In this document: in pieces, positions 1 to 11,011 of the stretch
Layout: each line of letters begins with the position of its first letter
Numbering within the stretch: the first letter of the stretch is position 1
Assembly: GCA_947683425.1 (NCBI GenBank)
Contig: CANTUQ010000077.1
Span: 620,001-684,000 of the forward strand
Length of the DNA: 64,000 nucleotides
Reading direction: 5' to 3'
From: Excoecaria cochinchinensis
Taxonomy: Eukaryota; Streptophyta; Magnoliopsida; Malpighiales; Euphorbiaceae
Notes under the pieces: generated by a model
Databases searched by the model: none
The model's input: only the letters and a program-made list of their open reading frames with translations
Told to the model about the DNA's origin: nothing
Translations under genes and position numbers: made by a program

Positions 1-2
1 GT

Positions 3-2232
3 CCAGGAGATACTTGTCCACCAATGCCTACTGTACCTGGAGCACATAGGGGTAATGAAGTAGGTACAGTTCCTACTTGTGCACCAGCGCCTATTGGACC
101 TGGAGCTTCAACAAGTTTGCAAAGAGATGAGCAAGAATCAAAAGATGCAGCCCCTGACTATTCAGGTTCAAATGTCCAAAATGATCAACCTAACAACACA
201 ATGTCTAATGGGGAACAACATGAAGCAGTTATTGGGGGAAATACTGTTTACGTTCATGGAAAAATGTGAGTTCTTAAAAATTATAAAATACATTATTATG
301 ATTTTAAATTAATGCTTGTGATACAACATGAATTGTTACATGTGATTACTTGTAGGTTGGAACCTTCGAGGAAATGTTCCGAGAAGCTAACTGAAATTTT
401 CAGGCTTGAACTTGATCCCATTGGGATCAATTGGAAGTCAGTGAGCCAACGATTGAAGGATTTTTATTGGGGAGAGTTCAAGGTAACTCAAATCTAATTC
501 AAACGCATAAAATAAAAGGAAAAGCACATAGCCTAATTTATAAATGGCATGTAGTATGTTAATATTCAAAAACTTAGTGAACCTAGTGAATGTATGTGAT
601 GAGTATGAAATTTTGAAGTGCTATGTTTGTGAAAGGAGTATTGGGGGTAGAGAAAATTTATTGGGAGTGTGAATTTGAACAATTGCAGGTTTGGGTAGCA
701 TGATTTTTAAACCGTTATGCTGCCGAAATTTTTACGAATTGAATAACATGTTAACAATACCTAATAAAACTTAAACATAAAACAAAATTAACTAACTTGG
801 AAGTAGATTTAAATGAGACAATACCATGACTTATAATAATAATATCTTAAACACTGTGTAACTTTGTAAATGTAATTAAATTGTGGCTACAGAAAACATT
901 TACATGGAATCCTACCATTGAAAATGACGTTAAGAAAGCTTGGGAATTGAAGGCAAAAAGGAGGTACAGTGATTTCGTATCTGATATAAAGACAGGGAAA
1001 TTTATTCCAGATGCTGTGTGGGAGAGTTGGCAGTTACTGTGGCAGGATCCTAACACACAGAAGAGATGTGATCAAAATGCTGCAAATCGTAAATGTATGG
1101 CTGAAAGTGGGTCACTTGGTACACATACTGGGGGTTCTATATCGGTCAATGAGCATCGCTTAAATTTGGTAAAATCCATTCATACTACATAGCTCATAAA
1201 TTTTTAATAGATTTGATTTAAATAAGTATCTTGAGTTCATATCCTTCAACAATTTTTCTTTGTTGTTTCAAATAATGTGCAGACTAAAAAATTAGGCCGA
1301 GAACCTACACCAACAGAGATGCATTTGCATATGCATACACACAAGAATGATGGAGTTTCCTTTTTGGGCACTAAAGCCAAAGTTGTGCATGTAAGTCATT
1401 ATGGAAATGTTTTAGCATTTTTTAATTATGTCTTATTTTTAATTTGATTCTTGAAGAGAGCTTATACTATAATGCCTCTGTCTATGAAAATGAAGGAACC
1501 AAACAATTTTATTAAACAATGCCTAGTTAATTATTCTGTTAACTGAAAAGTGAAAAGAGATAAGCATAAACACATATTGACAAAAATAGTGCAAATTGTA
1601 CATATATATTAGTTAAATATATATTGAAGACAATAATTTCTACTTTTTTGTTGATCTAACTATTATTATATGCAAGTAAAGAGAAATTATTACACACATT
1701 TCATTTTAGAATGATAAAAAATTTACTTGTGATCATTTTGCTTTGTAAAACTCAATTTTCAAGGGATGATGATGATTGTCTCATGATTTGTTATTTAATA
1801 TTGATTTGATTGCAGGATAAGGTTGTTGAGTTGAGAGAACAACATTTGTCTCAAGGAAATTCAGTTGACGAGGCTCAAATTTATTATGAGGCTATTGGAG
1901 GATCGAAGAAGAGTAGGATTTATGGTCTCGGATCTGCAGGAATGCATTACTTTGGTCCTAATTTTCGTGACTCACACGGGTCAAGTGCACAGTCAGGTTC
2001 ACCGTTGCATGCATAACATACAACAGCGGAAAACATACAAAATATTGTGCAAGAAGCAGTTAACGCATATATGCCTAGCTTGATGGATGTTCTCACAGAC
2101 AAATTGACAGAAAAATCGACTGACAAACTACTACCGGTTTTAACAAATAAGGTACGGGAAGAATTATCAAATGGGGATCAGCAACCTACCTCTGACCCTT
2201 CTGCTATTATGGATAGCCATGGTACATCCTAG
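3..2232 (+). pseudogene. TnpA-like protein (plant transposase Ptta/En/Spm family), 3' exons with one stop
   Basis: Five exons can be placed with GT-AG borders: up to 265, 356-482, 893-1168, 1283-1390 and 1816-2232. The exon at 356 encodes LEPSRKCSEKL, then a conserved W-K-x-V-S-Q block; the exon at 893 has WNPTIENDVKKAW and ends with a THTGGS motif; the 1283 exon has a THKNDG motif. The same exon order, sizes (the 1283 exon is 108 bp in both) and motifs occur in CACTA-2. TnpA-type proteins bind subterminal repeats and help the TnpD transposase excise the element. One in-frame TAA at 2014-2016 breaks the last exon, which then runs open to TAG at 2230. The N-terminal part lies left of the window. 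The family is fairly sure; the exact exon borders were placed by eye. Confidence 0.8.
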
Positions 2233-2655
2233 CTAGTGCTTCTGAATTTACATAGGCTGTTTTAGATAAATTTTTTGTATAGTATTGCAAAACTTTCTGC
2301 AAAATGCCGATATTGGTATTATTTGCATGCAGTTAGACTATTTTAGATGTTTTTTGTATAGCACTGCAAAATTTCATGTACAATACCGATATTGGTATTG
2401 CTTGCATTGTAGTTAAAAATATATAATTTTTTGTATATAACTGTAAAATATTGTGCACTATACAAATATATTTGCACAATAGTTATGATGTCTACTATTT
2501 TTGTTATATATTAAAATTATCAATTAATATATATTTTTAATTTAAATTTTAGACTTTTTTTATTGAAGTCATTGTGTTTAATTTGGGATTTGCAAATAGG
2601 AAATATATTATTTTTGCAAGAAATTATGAAAAAAATTATTCAAAAAAATTAATAT
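2233..2655 (+). other. 3' non-coding region of CACTA-1 tnpA, AT-rich
   Basis: No ORF of note. A phrase of roughly 60-70 bp containing ACTGCAAAA followed by TACCGATATTGGTATT recurs two to three times (about 2275-2480), giving small inverted repeats. This is probably the 3' UTR of the tnpA transcript. Confidence 0.5.
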
Positions 2656-3060
2656 TACTGACAACTTACCGACGGAAAAATCCATCACTCTCTTTTTAAT
2701 TGTATTAATATTTTTACTAGATAAAATTTGCCTACAACTTTACCGATGGAACAAATCCGTCGCTATTTATATTAAAAATTAAATAATAATTTATTAATTA
2801 AATTTACCAACGGTTTACCGATAGAATAATCCGTCGGTAAACAATAAACGCGACCAAAGAGACGACGGAATTTTAAATAAAATTACCGACGGAATTTTAT
2901 TAAAAAATCCGTCGGTAAAATTACCAACCGAATTTCCCGCCGGTAAATTGGTACCTACGCACGTTTTAGGGACGGATTTATTTCATCGATAAAATAAAAA
3001 AAGCCGTCGGTAAGGTTATTTTCTGTCGGTAAAATTCTAAAATCCGTCGGTAAAATGCAT
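2656..3060. repeat. Subterminal repeats of CACTA-1 (CGACGG core)
   Basis: At least ten copies, in both orientations, of a unit around ACCGACGGAA or TCCGTCGGTAA lie within 400 bp of the terminus, often paired as hairpins (for example 2877-2922). In the En/Spm system such motifs are TnpA binding sites; that role here is inferred from position and arrangement. Confidence 0.85.
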
Positions 3061-3074
3061 TTTTTTTTGTAGTG
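3061..3074. repeat. Right terminal inverted repeat of CACTA-1
   Basis: T-run followed by GTAGTG, the inverse complement of CACTACAAAAAAAA, directly outside the subterminal repeats. The CACTA-2 and CACTA-3 ends read CACTACAAGAAA, so this end differs at the G. Confidence 0.85.
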
Positions 3075-3077
3075 CTA

Positions 3078-4772
3078 ATTAACATGTAATTTATCATATA
3101 ATAGGCCATATAAGACAAATCATGTGTCATGTAGTAAAAACCCATGTAAAATAAGCTTAAAACTCTTTTTCAAAATAGGGCAGGAGAGGCGCGCGACAGT
3201 GAGAGGAAGAGAAGCCAGTCATGAGTCGCACATGCTGTGGTGACTCGTGACGCTAGAGCCTCCTGCCTCACAGGAAAGGGATGGTCACAAGTCGTGATCT
3301 TCCCTCATGACTCATGATGCCAACGCTTCGCAGGAAGAGTAGGTCACGAGTCACGATCCTCACTCACGACTCGTGATGCTAACACGTCCCGCCTCGCAGG
3401 AAAGGGGCGGTCACGAGTCGTGATCCTCCCTCATGACTCGTGACGCCAATGCTTCGCAGCAAGAGGAGGTCACGAGTCGTGATCCTCACTCACGACTCAG
3501 GATGCTAATACGTCCCGCCTCGCAGAAAAGGGGCGGTCACGAGTCGTGATCCTCCCTCATGACTCGTGCCTGCAAAGGGAAGAGGGTCACAAGTTGTGAT
3601 CCTCACTCATGACTCGTGACCTTACCACTTCACGACTGCAGAGCGGTAATCTTGCAAGAAGGAGAAGAGCCGATTCTCTCACGCTCGCGACTAATGTCGC
3701 GCTCGCGACAGAATCGATTCTCCTCGATCTCCAGAAATGCAAAAACAGGATTTGAAGGAAAATCAAAACCCATCTTCACCCAAACCCATATGTCATGCAA
3801 TTTCATGTAAAAGCTTACCTTTTTGGCCTCCAAATCACGTTCACAATCATAATAACACAAATCACACAATATTATCACACATCAAAACCACATTTACAGA
3901 GATTCCAAAAACCCAGAAATTCATCTCTTATTCATGTATATACACTCTAAATCAACATGCAAACCACTGTAACTATGTCATCACAAATCATGTACACAAA
4001 TCAATTATACTCATGCATTTTTATATACCAAAACACACAAATAATGGAAACATTTGAACTCAAAACAAGATCCAAAATGAGAATGGATAGAACACTCTCA
4101 AACAACTCCCAAACCTGGTAATGGAGCTTCAAAAATCCACTGTCTTCAAGATCCAATCTTTCCTTTTCCTTTATTCTTCCTCCTCTCTTCAGATTCTTAC
4201 AAGAAACCAACCGAAACAAAACCCAATTAACCCATGCAATCCAAAACCATAACCCAAATCCAACCCGTGAGAAGGAAAAGAAGAAGAAAACCCAAAGTAC
4301 TTGCAGCTACTTACCTCTTGGAACCCTTCAAAACTCAAAACCCTAGCTCAAATATCAAAGGATAGCACATACAAAGGAAGAGAGCAGAAATGGAGAAGAG
4401 AAAGAGAGAAAGTTCACGTGAGAGGAAAGGGAGAGGGCAAAACCAGATAGCTTCCACGAGAAGCTAAGATTTTCAGCCTTCCCTCTCTCTACTCCTTTTA
4501 AATCCCCATTAATGCACTCACCAACCAAAGCCACTTATCACTCTACTATTGGACCTCTTTTTCATCTTTCTTGACTTTTGCGTCAAGTCCTTGTAAATTC
4601 CCTTATAAATCCTTATAAATTACGAATTGATCACTAATAAAAATTCTTCCTCTAAATACTTCAAATAACTCTTCAATTAAGTCCTTAATTCACTTATATA
4701 ATTTACCAAAATACCCTTTTAATAATCCAATTACACATATAATTTCTACTAGGCCATATTTGGGATGTGACA
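3078..4772 (-). mobile_element. Minus-strand LTR fragment, Tekay/Del-like, interrupted by CACTA-1
   Basis: Read on the minus strand from 4772 the sequence starts TGTCACATCCC, then GGCCTAGTAG and AAGGGTATTTTGGTAAATTA. This aligns with the start of the solo LTR at 42448 (TGTAACAACCC, GGCCTGGTCG, AAGGGTATTTCAGTAATTTG). Both then have a pyrimidine- or purine-rich leader and an AGAGGTAAGT box (minus strand here, about 4307-4319). The other end is lost beyond CACTA-1. At 4773 the sequence turns into gag coding DNA of Tat element 1, so the LTR is an insertion there; CAAGG at 4773-4777 may be the target duplication. Assignment to Tekay/Del rests on general look and is less certain than its being an LTR. 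Confidence 0.75.
3180..3725. repeat. Palindromic tandem repeats (TCACGAGTCGTGA and GTCGCGAGCGCGAC types)
   Basis: Units of roughly 50 to 60 bp, each with CACGAGTCGTGATCCT, a CTCA(T/C)GACTCGTGA partner and a CGCAGGAAGAG or CCTCGCAGGAAAGGGG spacer, repeat about six to seven times over 3220-3620. The core is an inverted repeat with one central base. At 3680-3715 the type changes to CTCGCGAC / GTCGCGCTCGCGACAG. The stretch lies inside the minus-strand LTR. Confidence 0.85.
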
Positions 4773-4777
4773 CAAGG

Positions 4778-5998
4778 ATGATGGCGATGATGGGCAACCT
4801 TGTCACTACCCTAGCCCCAATTGTTGGGCAACAGGCTGCTGCTCCAGTTAGAGAGCAAGAAGAATAAGGGGTTGCTAGAGAGAATCCCCCAGTAGCAGTT
4901 GATCCACCTGTGGTTGAGCAAAGGGTGCCAGCGCCTGTCGAAAGTAGAGGAGGCCCTAATTCTGTGATTGACTTATGGGAGGAGCAAGAGGAACCAATGG
5001 TAGTAAAGGGAAAGTCGACCGAGCCGGAGGATGCGATGTGAAGAAAAATTGAAGAAAGGTTTAAAGCTATGGCGAGGATGTTGAAGGTAGGAAGAGGAAT
5101 GAACCCTGAGGATCGGGAGCTGGATAGTGATTATTTGATCCCTTAGAACTTCAAGATGCCTGATATTCCCAAATTTGATGGCACTTTCGATCCCACCGCA
5201 CACATAAAGCAGTACTCGCTGGTAATGAAGGGTACTACTTTAATAAAAAGATAAAAGATTGAGTATTTTTGTTTGAGCTTAATCGGCCCGGCGGTGGATT
5301 GGTATCATGGGCTAGACCGAAGGACGAAGGAGGATTGGGATTTACTGACAGAGGAGTTTCTCAGACAGTATGATTGTAGTACAAGAATGGAAGTAACTCT
5401 GAAGGATCTAGAATTGTTGCAGCAAAAGGCAGGCGAGTCTTTCCACGAGTATCTGACCCGATGGAGAAACTGGGTAATGGAGATGAAAAGAAAGCCAGAT
5501 ACTCAAGATCAAATACGGCTATTAATAAAAAATGCGAGCCCGTATCTGAGAGATGGACTAAAGATGAAGGGATTGATAGACTGGGAGCCTTTGAAAGACA
5601 TCGCTATTGAGGCTGAGGGAGAGTACCTTTCGAGAAAGGCCAACAGTGAAGCTTATGCTAAGAGGAGTTATACTAATCTGGGTGCAACCAAGTCAGCAAG
5701 CTACAGGAGTGGTAATAATAGTGGGAAGACAGCTGAGGTATCGACAACAGGTGCAAGTCAGAGGTACTTCTCGAATTTGGATCGGCCTTTGTCATGGGTA
5801 TTAAAGAGATTAATGAAGGAAGGGAAGTTACAACCCCTGCAACCCAGGCCAGCCAGGACCCAAGGACAGCCGGGGCATAAGGAGAACAAATATTGTGCTT
5901 ATCACCAGCATACTGGACATCTAATAGATAATTGCATAACGCTGAGGCACCAGATTCAGGATCTGATTGATAGTAAGCAGATCACTAATCTTGAATAG
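4778..5998 (+). pseudogene. gag: gag (capsid/nucleocapsid) part of Tat element 1
   Basis: The first 160 codons are proline- and glutamate-rich, with stops at 4865, 5039, 5144 and 5252. The retrotransposon gag domain follows (about 5155-5650): MPDIPKFDGTFDP, then LIGPAVDWYHGL and the FLRQYD and GESFHEYLTRW motifs. A zinc-knuckle-like segment near 5893-5935 has Cys, His, His and Cys at C-x2-H-x4-H-x4-C spacing, so His takes the place of the usual second Cys; elements 2 and 3 keep the same variant. Gag forms the virus-like particle and binds the element's RNA. The N-terminus may be incomplete because the minus-strand LTR cuts in just before 4778. Confidence 0.88.
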
Positions 5999-7000
5999 AG
6001 AGAGAGCAAGAAGAAGTCCAATTATAATGTAGTGCCCCTGCCTGTATTCATGATCGGGTCCATTTTTCCTGAATGGTTTGTATTGAGAGATCTATACGGC
6101 ATCGATGCCAACACTGCTATCACGAGCCTCTATAAGGTAAGTGAGGAAGGGTTTCCCATAGCAATGATTGACTGCTAGTCCACTGATGAAAGTTGAGATG
6201 AAAACATTAAAGATGAAGCATTTCCCGACCCGTGGGGATCAGAGGAGGAAGAAGAGAAGAAGGTTGGAGCAGTAACCCGGAGCGGAAAGGTAGCTCCTGA
6301 AGTTGAGAGGCAGCAAGATCAAGTGGTAAACCAAAAAGAAAGAGGGCCAGAAGAGGATCCGTTAATTAAGCAACTGAAAAAGACTCCGGCTCAAATTTCA
6401 ATATGGGATCTTTTAAGGCAATCTTCATTGTATAGACAGAAGATTGTGGAAGCTTTGTGCGAGACAACGGTGGCCATAACCATATCACCCACAGAGTTGC
6501 TGGAGGTAGTAAAAGGGGGTGCTGGGGAAGATGTAGTATTTATAAATGCAAACATGCCAGCGGAAGGGCGCAATCGTAATCGCCCTCTGTATATACGGGC
6601 TTAGATTAATCAAAAGCACATGACATGTGTCATGGTGGACGATGGTTTATAAATTAATGTATGCCCGCTGGTGGCAATGGCAGCTTTTGGGGTAACAGAG
6701 GACATGCTGGCTAAGTCTGATCTAACAATCACAGCTTATGATAACTCACGGATGCAGGCTTTTGGGACATTCAAGACAACAGTCAAGATAGGGCCGGCAG
6801 AAACCGAAGTGGAATTTGTAGTCCTGCCCATTCTCGGTAATTTCTCAGCCCTCTTAGGAAGGCCTTAGTTCCATAAGTTGGGAGGGGTCCCCTCTAGTTT
6901 TCACCTGATGATTAAGATTCCCCATGAGGGGCAGGTCGTGACTATAAGGGCTGTAAGGGAGAATCAAGTCTCAATATTGGAGATTGTGAGATAGCCTTTC
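5999..7000 (+). pseudogene. Aspartic protease region of Tat element 1, broken at the active site
   Basis: The segment has the acidic linker typical of Tat polyproteins (6200-6320). Near 6635-6665 is an MVDDG motif, which in related elements continues into the retropepsin active site; here a TAA at 6650 follows two codons after the DDG. Downstream are the LxxYDNSRMQAFGTF block and ILGNFSALLGRP (to 6865), where a TAG stands at a position that is usually Trp. Further stops are at 5996, 6176, 6194, 6602, 6866 and 6992. The protease normally cuts the polyprotein into mature parts. Domain identity is inferred from motif order between gag and the G-patch. Confidence 0.75.
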
Positions 7001-7789
7001 AGTGAGTTTCACATTGCTGTGATAGATGGGGAGGAGCCTATGGAAGGAATCCCTCACGTGCTGAATATGATGAAGAGGATGTCGTTCCTCCCTGGTACGG
7101 GTCTAGGCAAGAATTTGCAGGGGTCACAAGTAGCCATCGTCACCAGAGGTCAGAAGGATAAGAGGGGCCTTGGGTATGAAGGTGCAGCAAAGAAGGGTAA
7201 GAAGTTGGTCAAGGGAATTCCCCATATCAGCGAGAGCTTTGTACCAGCAACTACAGTGTGTGCCTACATGGGGGAAGCAGAGCCTCAGTGGGTTGATGGG
7301 AAGATTGTGCCGGGATTTGAGGTTTTCAACGACGTCTTCGATTGGGACATTGGATTAATCAAACTAGTAGAGGGTTTTTGGGATGAAGAAATCATGACCA
7401 AGGGGACTGTTTGGGATCGTAAAGCGCCCAAAGAGATTATCAATGAGAAACGGGTAACTGCCCAGGTAAAGGGGAAGGAGAAGGTGGAAGAAGCCATACA
7501 GGGGGTTGCTGTAGAGCCTCCAAAGTGCCAGATTGATTCAGGACCGTCAGCTTCAACAGTTGCGCCGACGGGAGAGGAGGAGGAGAATAGTGTAGATTTT
7601 CTTTTTATTCATGAACACTTTAATGTTGTTAATGACGTTTATAGTTTTATTAATGAAATGAACAATTTTGCTTACTTGTGTGATGTTTCTAATGATTTTA
7701 ATATGCATAATCATGATCATAATGCATCCATATTTGACATTGATTCGACTGATACAACCCCATTCAATCTTGGAACCTCGGAAAATTAG
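7001..7789 (+). pseudogene. G-patch domain and linker before the reverse transcriptase
   Basis: At about 7055-7180 the translation has MMKRMSFLPGTGLGKNLQG and later KRGLGYEG, the glycine spacing of a G-patch, a small RNA-binding domain seen after the protease in some retroviruses and in plant Tat elements. The rest (7230-7789) is an acidic, Asn-rich linker; matching remnants are seen in element 2 (25680-25840) and element 3 (37690-37880), so the linker belongs to the family. The segment is open until TAG at 7787. Its exact job in these elements is not known to me. Confidence 0.8.
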
Positions 7790-9217
7790 AAAGAAATCTT
7801 GATAGCATCCAACATAACTTCTGAAGAGCAAGAAAAATTCAAGAGAATCTTAAGAAAATATGAAAAAGTCTTTGCCTGGACTTACGAAGATATGCCAGGG
7901 GTAGATCGGGAAATCGCAGAACACGCCATCCCAACATACCCAGATCATAAACCTGTCAAGCAAAAACTCAGGAGACTCAGGCCAGAATGGGCGGATAAGG
8001 TCAAAGAGGAGATTCGTAAGCAGATTGAGGCCAAGTTTTTAATTGAAGTGCAGTACCCAACTTGGTTGGCCAATGTTGTCCCGATAGCCAAGAAGGACGG
8101 TAAAGTACGCGTATGTGTAGACTACCGAGATCTGAATAAGGCTTGTCCAAAAGATGACTTTCCACTGCCTCACATAGATCTACTAGTAAACAGTGCAGCC
8201 GCTTGCATGATGTATAGCTTCGTGGATGGTTATGTAGGTTATAATCAGATCCTCAACAAGATAGCCGATCGAATTAAGACAGCCTTCATCACAGAATGTG
8301 GAACTTTTGCTTATAGAGGGATGCTATTTGGTTTGATGAACGTAAGTACGACTTATCAGAGAATGGCAACAAGAATTCTAGATGACTTAATCCATAAGGA
8401 GGTAGAGGTATATGTGGATGATATGATGATCAAGTCATCCACTAGAGAAGGTCACTTCGAGGCTCTAGAAAAGTTCTTCCAGAGGATCAGTAAGTATAAC
8501 TTGCAGCTAAATCCCAAGAAATGCATCTTCGGTGTCACCTCAGGGAAGCTGTTATGACATGTGGTTAGCCAAAGGGGGATTGAGATTGACCCAAACAAAG
8601 TCAAGGCCATTCGTGAAATGCCAGTACCTCAGAAGGAAAAGGATGCCAGAAGCTTTTTGGGTAAATTGCAGTATGTCAGTAGGTTTATCGCCAAGCTTAC
8701 TTCAATTTGTGAACCAATCTTCAAGCTACTCAAAAAGAACCAACCTGTAGTGTGGAATGAAGACTGTCAAAAGGCTTTCAACACCATCAGGGAGTATTTG
8801 CTGAATCCACCGGTTCTGGGACCACCGCAGCCGATCAAACCACTTATTTTGTGTTTGGCCATAGAGGATAGCTCCTTAGGCGCCATAATGGCTCAGGAGG
8901 ATGAGTTTGGAGTGGAGTTCGTGGTCTATTACCTCAGTAAGAAGTTCCTTGCCTACGAGATCAGATACACAAAAGTAGAAAAGATCTGTCTCGCGGTAAT
9001 TTGGGCCTCCAAGAAGTTGAGACACTATTTTCACTCCTACAGGGTACAGGCAGTGGCGAAACAGAATCCTCTCAAATACCTATAGGAAGCTCCATCTTTG
9101 CTTGGAAAAATGAGGAGATGGTTGTTGCTATTATAAGAATTTGATGTTAAATATATCACCCAGAAAACCATTAAGGGGCATGCAGTGGCAGAGTCTCTAG
9201 CAAAGCACCCGATCTAA
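7790..9217 (+). pseudogene. Reverse transcriptase and first RNase H of Tat element 1
   Basis: The RT shows the usual Ty3/gypsy blocks: KQKLRRLRPEWADKV (about 7960), VPIAKKDGKVRVCVDYRDLN, SFVDGYVGYNQI with the first catalytic Asp, the FGLMN block, and YVDDM (about 8408-8425) with the catalytic Asp pair, all intact. The thumb and connection follow (RSFLGKLQYVSRFI). RNase H has ILCLAIEDSSLGAIMAQ and VEKICLAVIWASKKLRHY (8850-9040). Stops fall at 8555, 9083, 9134 and 9215. The enzyme copies element RNA into DNA and removes the RNA strand. RT motif residues look conserved, so loss of function comes from the stops. Confidence 0.93.
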
Positions 9218-9760
9218 GGAGATTCGTATGAATTCAATTTCCCGGACGAGGATGTGGTAGCTATCACGGTTCAAGGTTGGCAGTTGCACTTTGATGGGGC
9301 TGTAAACAGCAAGGGGGCAGGAGTAGGGATTATTCTAATAACCCCGGATAATGAGAAACTCCCGTTAGCTAAGAAACTGAGATACAAGGCCACCAATAAT
9401 GAAGCTGAATACAAAGCATGCACTTTCGGGTTAGAAGCATTAATAGCCTTGGGGGCAAAGAATGTGGAGGTATTTGGAGATTCATCGTTGGTGATCAATC
9501 AGATTAGGGGTGAATGGGCTGTTAAAGAAGAGCGGTTGGTCCCATATGTGAAGTACTTAAAAGATTTGAGCGATCAGTTTGAAGTGTGCACCTTTCACTT
9601 TGTTCCTAGAGATGAGAACCAGCTAGCGGACGCGCTTGAAACTTTGGTGTCGATATGGGATAATCCAGAGGGGGTGGTTATGAAGCCTGTGCTGATTTCT
9701 AGTTCTGAGAGGCCTAGATTTGAGTCTAAACAAGTCATGGAAATGGAAGTAACAGATGGG
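9218..9760 (+). pseudogene. Second RNase H domain (aRNH), marker of the Tat lineage
   Basis: A segment free of stops encodes WQLHFDGAVNSKGAGVGII, TNNEAEYKACTFGLEAL, VFGDSSLVINQI and ENQLADAL. The four acidic residues of a DEDD-type RNase H are present: Asp in FDGA, Glu in NEAEY, Asp in GDSS and Asp in LADAL. A second RNase H of this kind between RT/RNH and integrase is known from plant Tat elements and is thought to complement a degenerate first RNase H. The stretch from 9218 to 10078 is the longest stop-free part of the polyprotein. Confidence 0.92.
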
Positions 9761-11011
9761 AAGCCATGGTATCATGATATCAGAAATTATCTAAAAAATG
9801 CAACGTTTCCAGAAGAGGCTATTGAGAAAGACCAGAGGTTGATTCACAAGCTATCTACTCAGTTTATCTATGTAAACGGGGTGTTATATAAATGGCAAGC
9901 CGATGGTATTCAATTGAGATGTCTAGATGAAAAAGAAGCCGAAAAGGTAATGGAGGAAACTCATGCTGGTGTGTGCGGAGCCCACATGAATGGTTTGATG
10001 CTGGCCAAGAAAATCATGAGACAAGGATTCTACTGGCTCACCGTGGATACAGACTGCTCAAAATACGGAAAGCAATGCTAGTTGTGTCATCAGTATGCAG
10101 ATTTAAGGCACTTACCGATTTCAAAGTTACACAGTTTGACATCGCCTTGGCCGTTCGCAGCTTGGGGGATCGACATTATTGGGGAAATACATCCCACGGC
10201 CTCTAATGGACATAGACTCATCATAGTTGCTATTGACTACTTCACAAAATGGGTGGAGGCTGAGTCTTTCAAAAAGGTTGATGCACGGGATATGGCTAAA
10301 TTCATTGAGAAGAATTTGATATGTAGATACGGCCTCCCACATCACGTGGTATCCGACAACGAGCTCCAGTTCATGGCTGAGATGAAGAGGTTATTTTAGA
10401 AGTACAGAATTGAGCATCATAAATCTTCTCCTTATCGTTCGCAAGCTAATGGAGCAGTAAAAGCCGCCAACAAGAACGTCAAGAGAATCCTGGCCAAGAT
10501 GGTTCAGAATTATAAAGATTGCGCGAAAAAGTTGCCTTTCGTGCTCTGGGGTTACAGAACGTCTGTTAAAACTTCTACAGGGGCCACATCGTATTCCTTA
10601 GTATATGGGATAGAGGCCGTACTACCAGTTGAGATTGAACTCAAGTCATTGAGGGTAGTTATGGAAGCTCAGATTCCGGAAGTCGAATGGGCACAGCAGC
10701 GGTTGCAGCACCTGAACATGCTAGATGGGAGCAGGATGAGAGCCTATTATTATAATCAAATTTATCAGAAAAGGCTTGCCAGGTCGTTTGGAAAGAAAGT
10801 CAAGAAACACTTGTTGAAGGAAGGGGACTTGGTATTCAAATAAATGAGACCGGGTGTGCCCGATATCAGGGGGAAATTCAGACCAACATGGGAAGGTCCT
10901 TTCATCCTCAAGAAGTTGTTGTTAAAAGGAGTAGCGATTCTATCAGATGGCAATGGCAATGAGTTCAAGGAGCCGATCAGCATCGATAGACTCAAGAGGT
11001 TCCACGGCTAA
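9761..11011 (+). pseudogene. Integrase of Tat element 1, catalytic Glu replaced by Lys
   Basis: The zinc-binding H-H-C-C part is at about 9958-10090 (HAGVCGAH, then two Cys). The catalytic core follows with Asp in WGIDIIGEI, VAIDYFTKWVEAE, and the second Asp in VVSDNELQF. The third acidic residue should be the Glu of an ANGAVE-type motif; here 10450-10470 reads ANGAVKAANKN, so Glu is Lys (GAA/GAG to AAA, a G-to-A change). The C-terminal part includes a WEGPF motif at about 10890. Stops occur at 10079, 10397 and 10841, and the frame ends at TAA 11009. Integrase inserts the DNA copy into the genome. Confidence 0.9.

Larger units (their letters stand above)
1..3074 (+). mobile_element. CACTA-1: right part of a CACTA (En/Spm-type) DNA transposon
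   Basis: The left end lies outside the window. The right end is the inverse of the CACTACAA-type terminus, ending in TTTTGTAGTG at 3074. Inside it are TnpA-like exons (1-2232) and, from about 2660, a dense field of subterminal CCGTCGGTAA / TTACCGACGG motifs on both strands. The order tnpA, subterminal repeats, terminus matches CACTA-2 in this window. The three bases after the end (CTA) would be the target duplication, but the partner is not visible. The element is inserted in the LTR that continues at 3078. Confidence 0.9.
4778..11011 (+). pseudogene. Tat element 1 gag-pol polyprotein, one frame, 19 stops
   Basis: From ATG at 4778 to the natural-looking TAA at 11009 all domain segments fall in a single reading frame (2,077 codons). 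I found no net frameshift. In-frame stops start at 4865, 5039, 5144, 5252, 5996, 6176, 6194, 6602, 6650, 6866, 6992, 7787, 8555, 9083, 9134, 9215, 10079, 10397 and 10841: ten TAG, six TAA, three TGA. Several are plausibly CAG, CAA, CGA or TGG codons changed by C-to-T or G-to-A transitions, as expected for methylated, silenced DNA. The polyprotein would normally make the capsid, protease, reverse transcriptase/RNase H and integrase. Domains are listed separately below. Confidence 0.93.

Noticed and set aside
3180..3725. A CRISPR-like array, because short palindromic repeats alternate with spacers.
   Set aside because: The spacers are themselves repeated, there are no cas genes, and the setting is a plant LTR.
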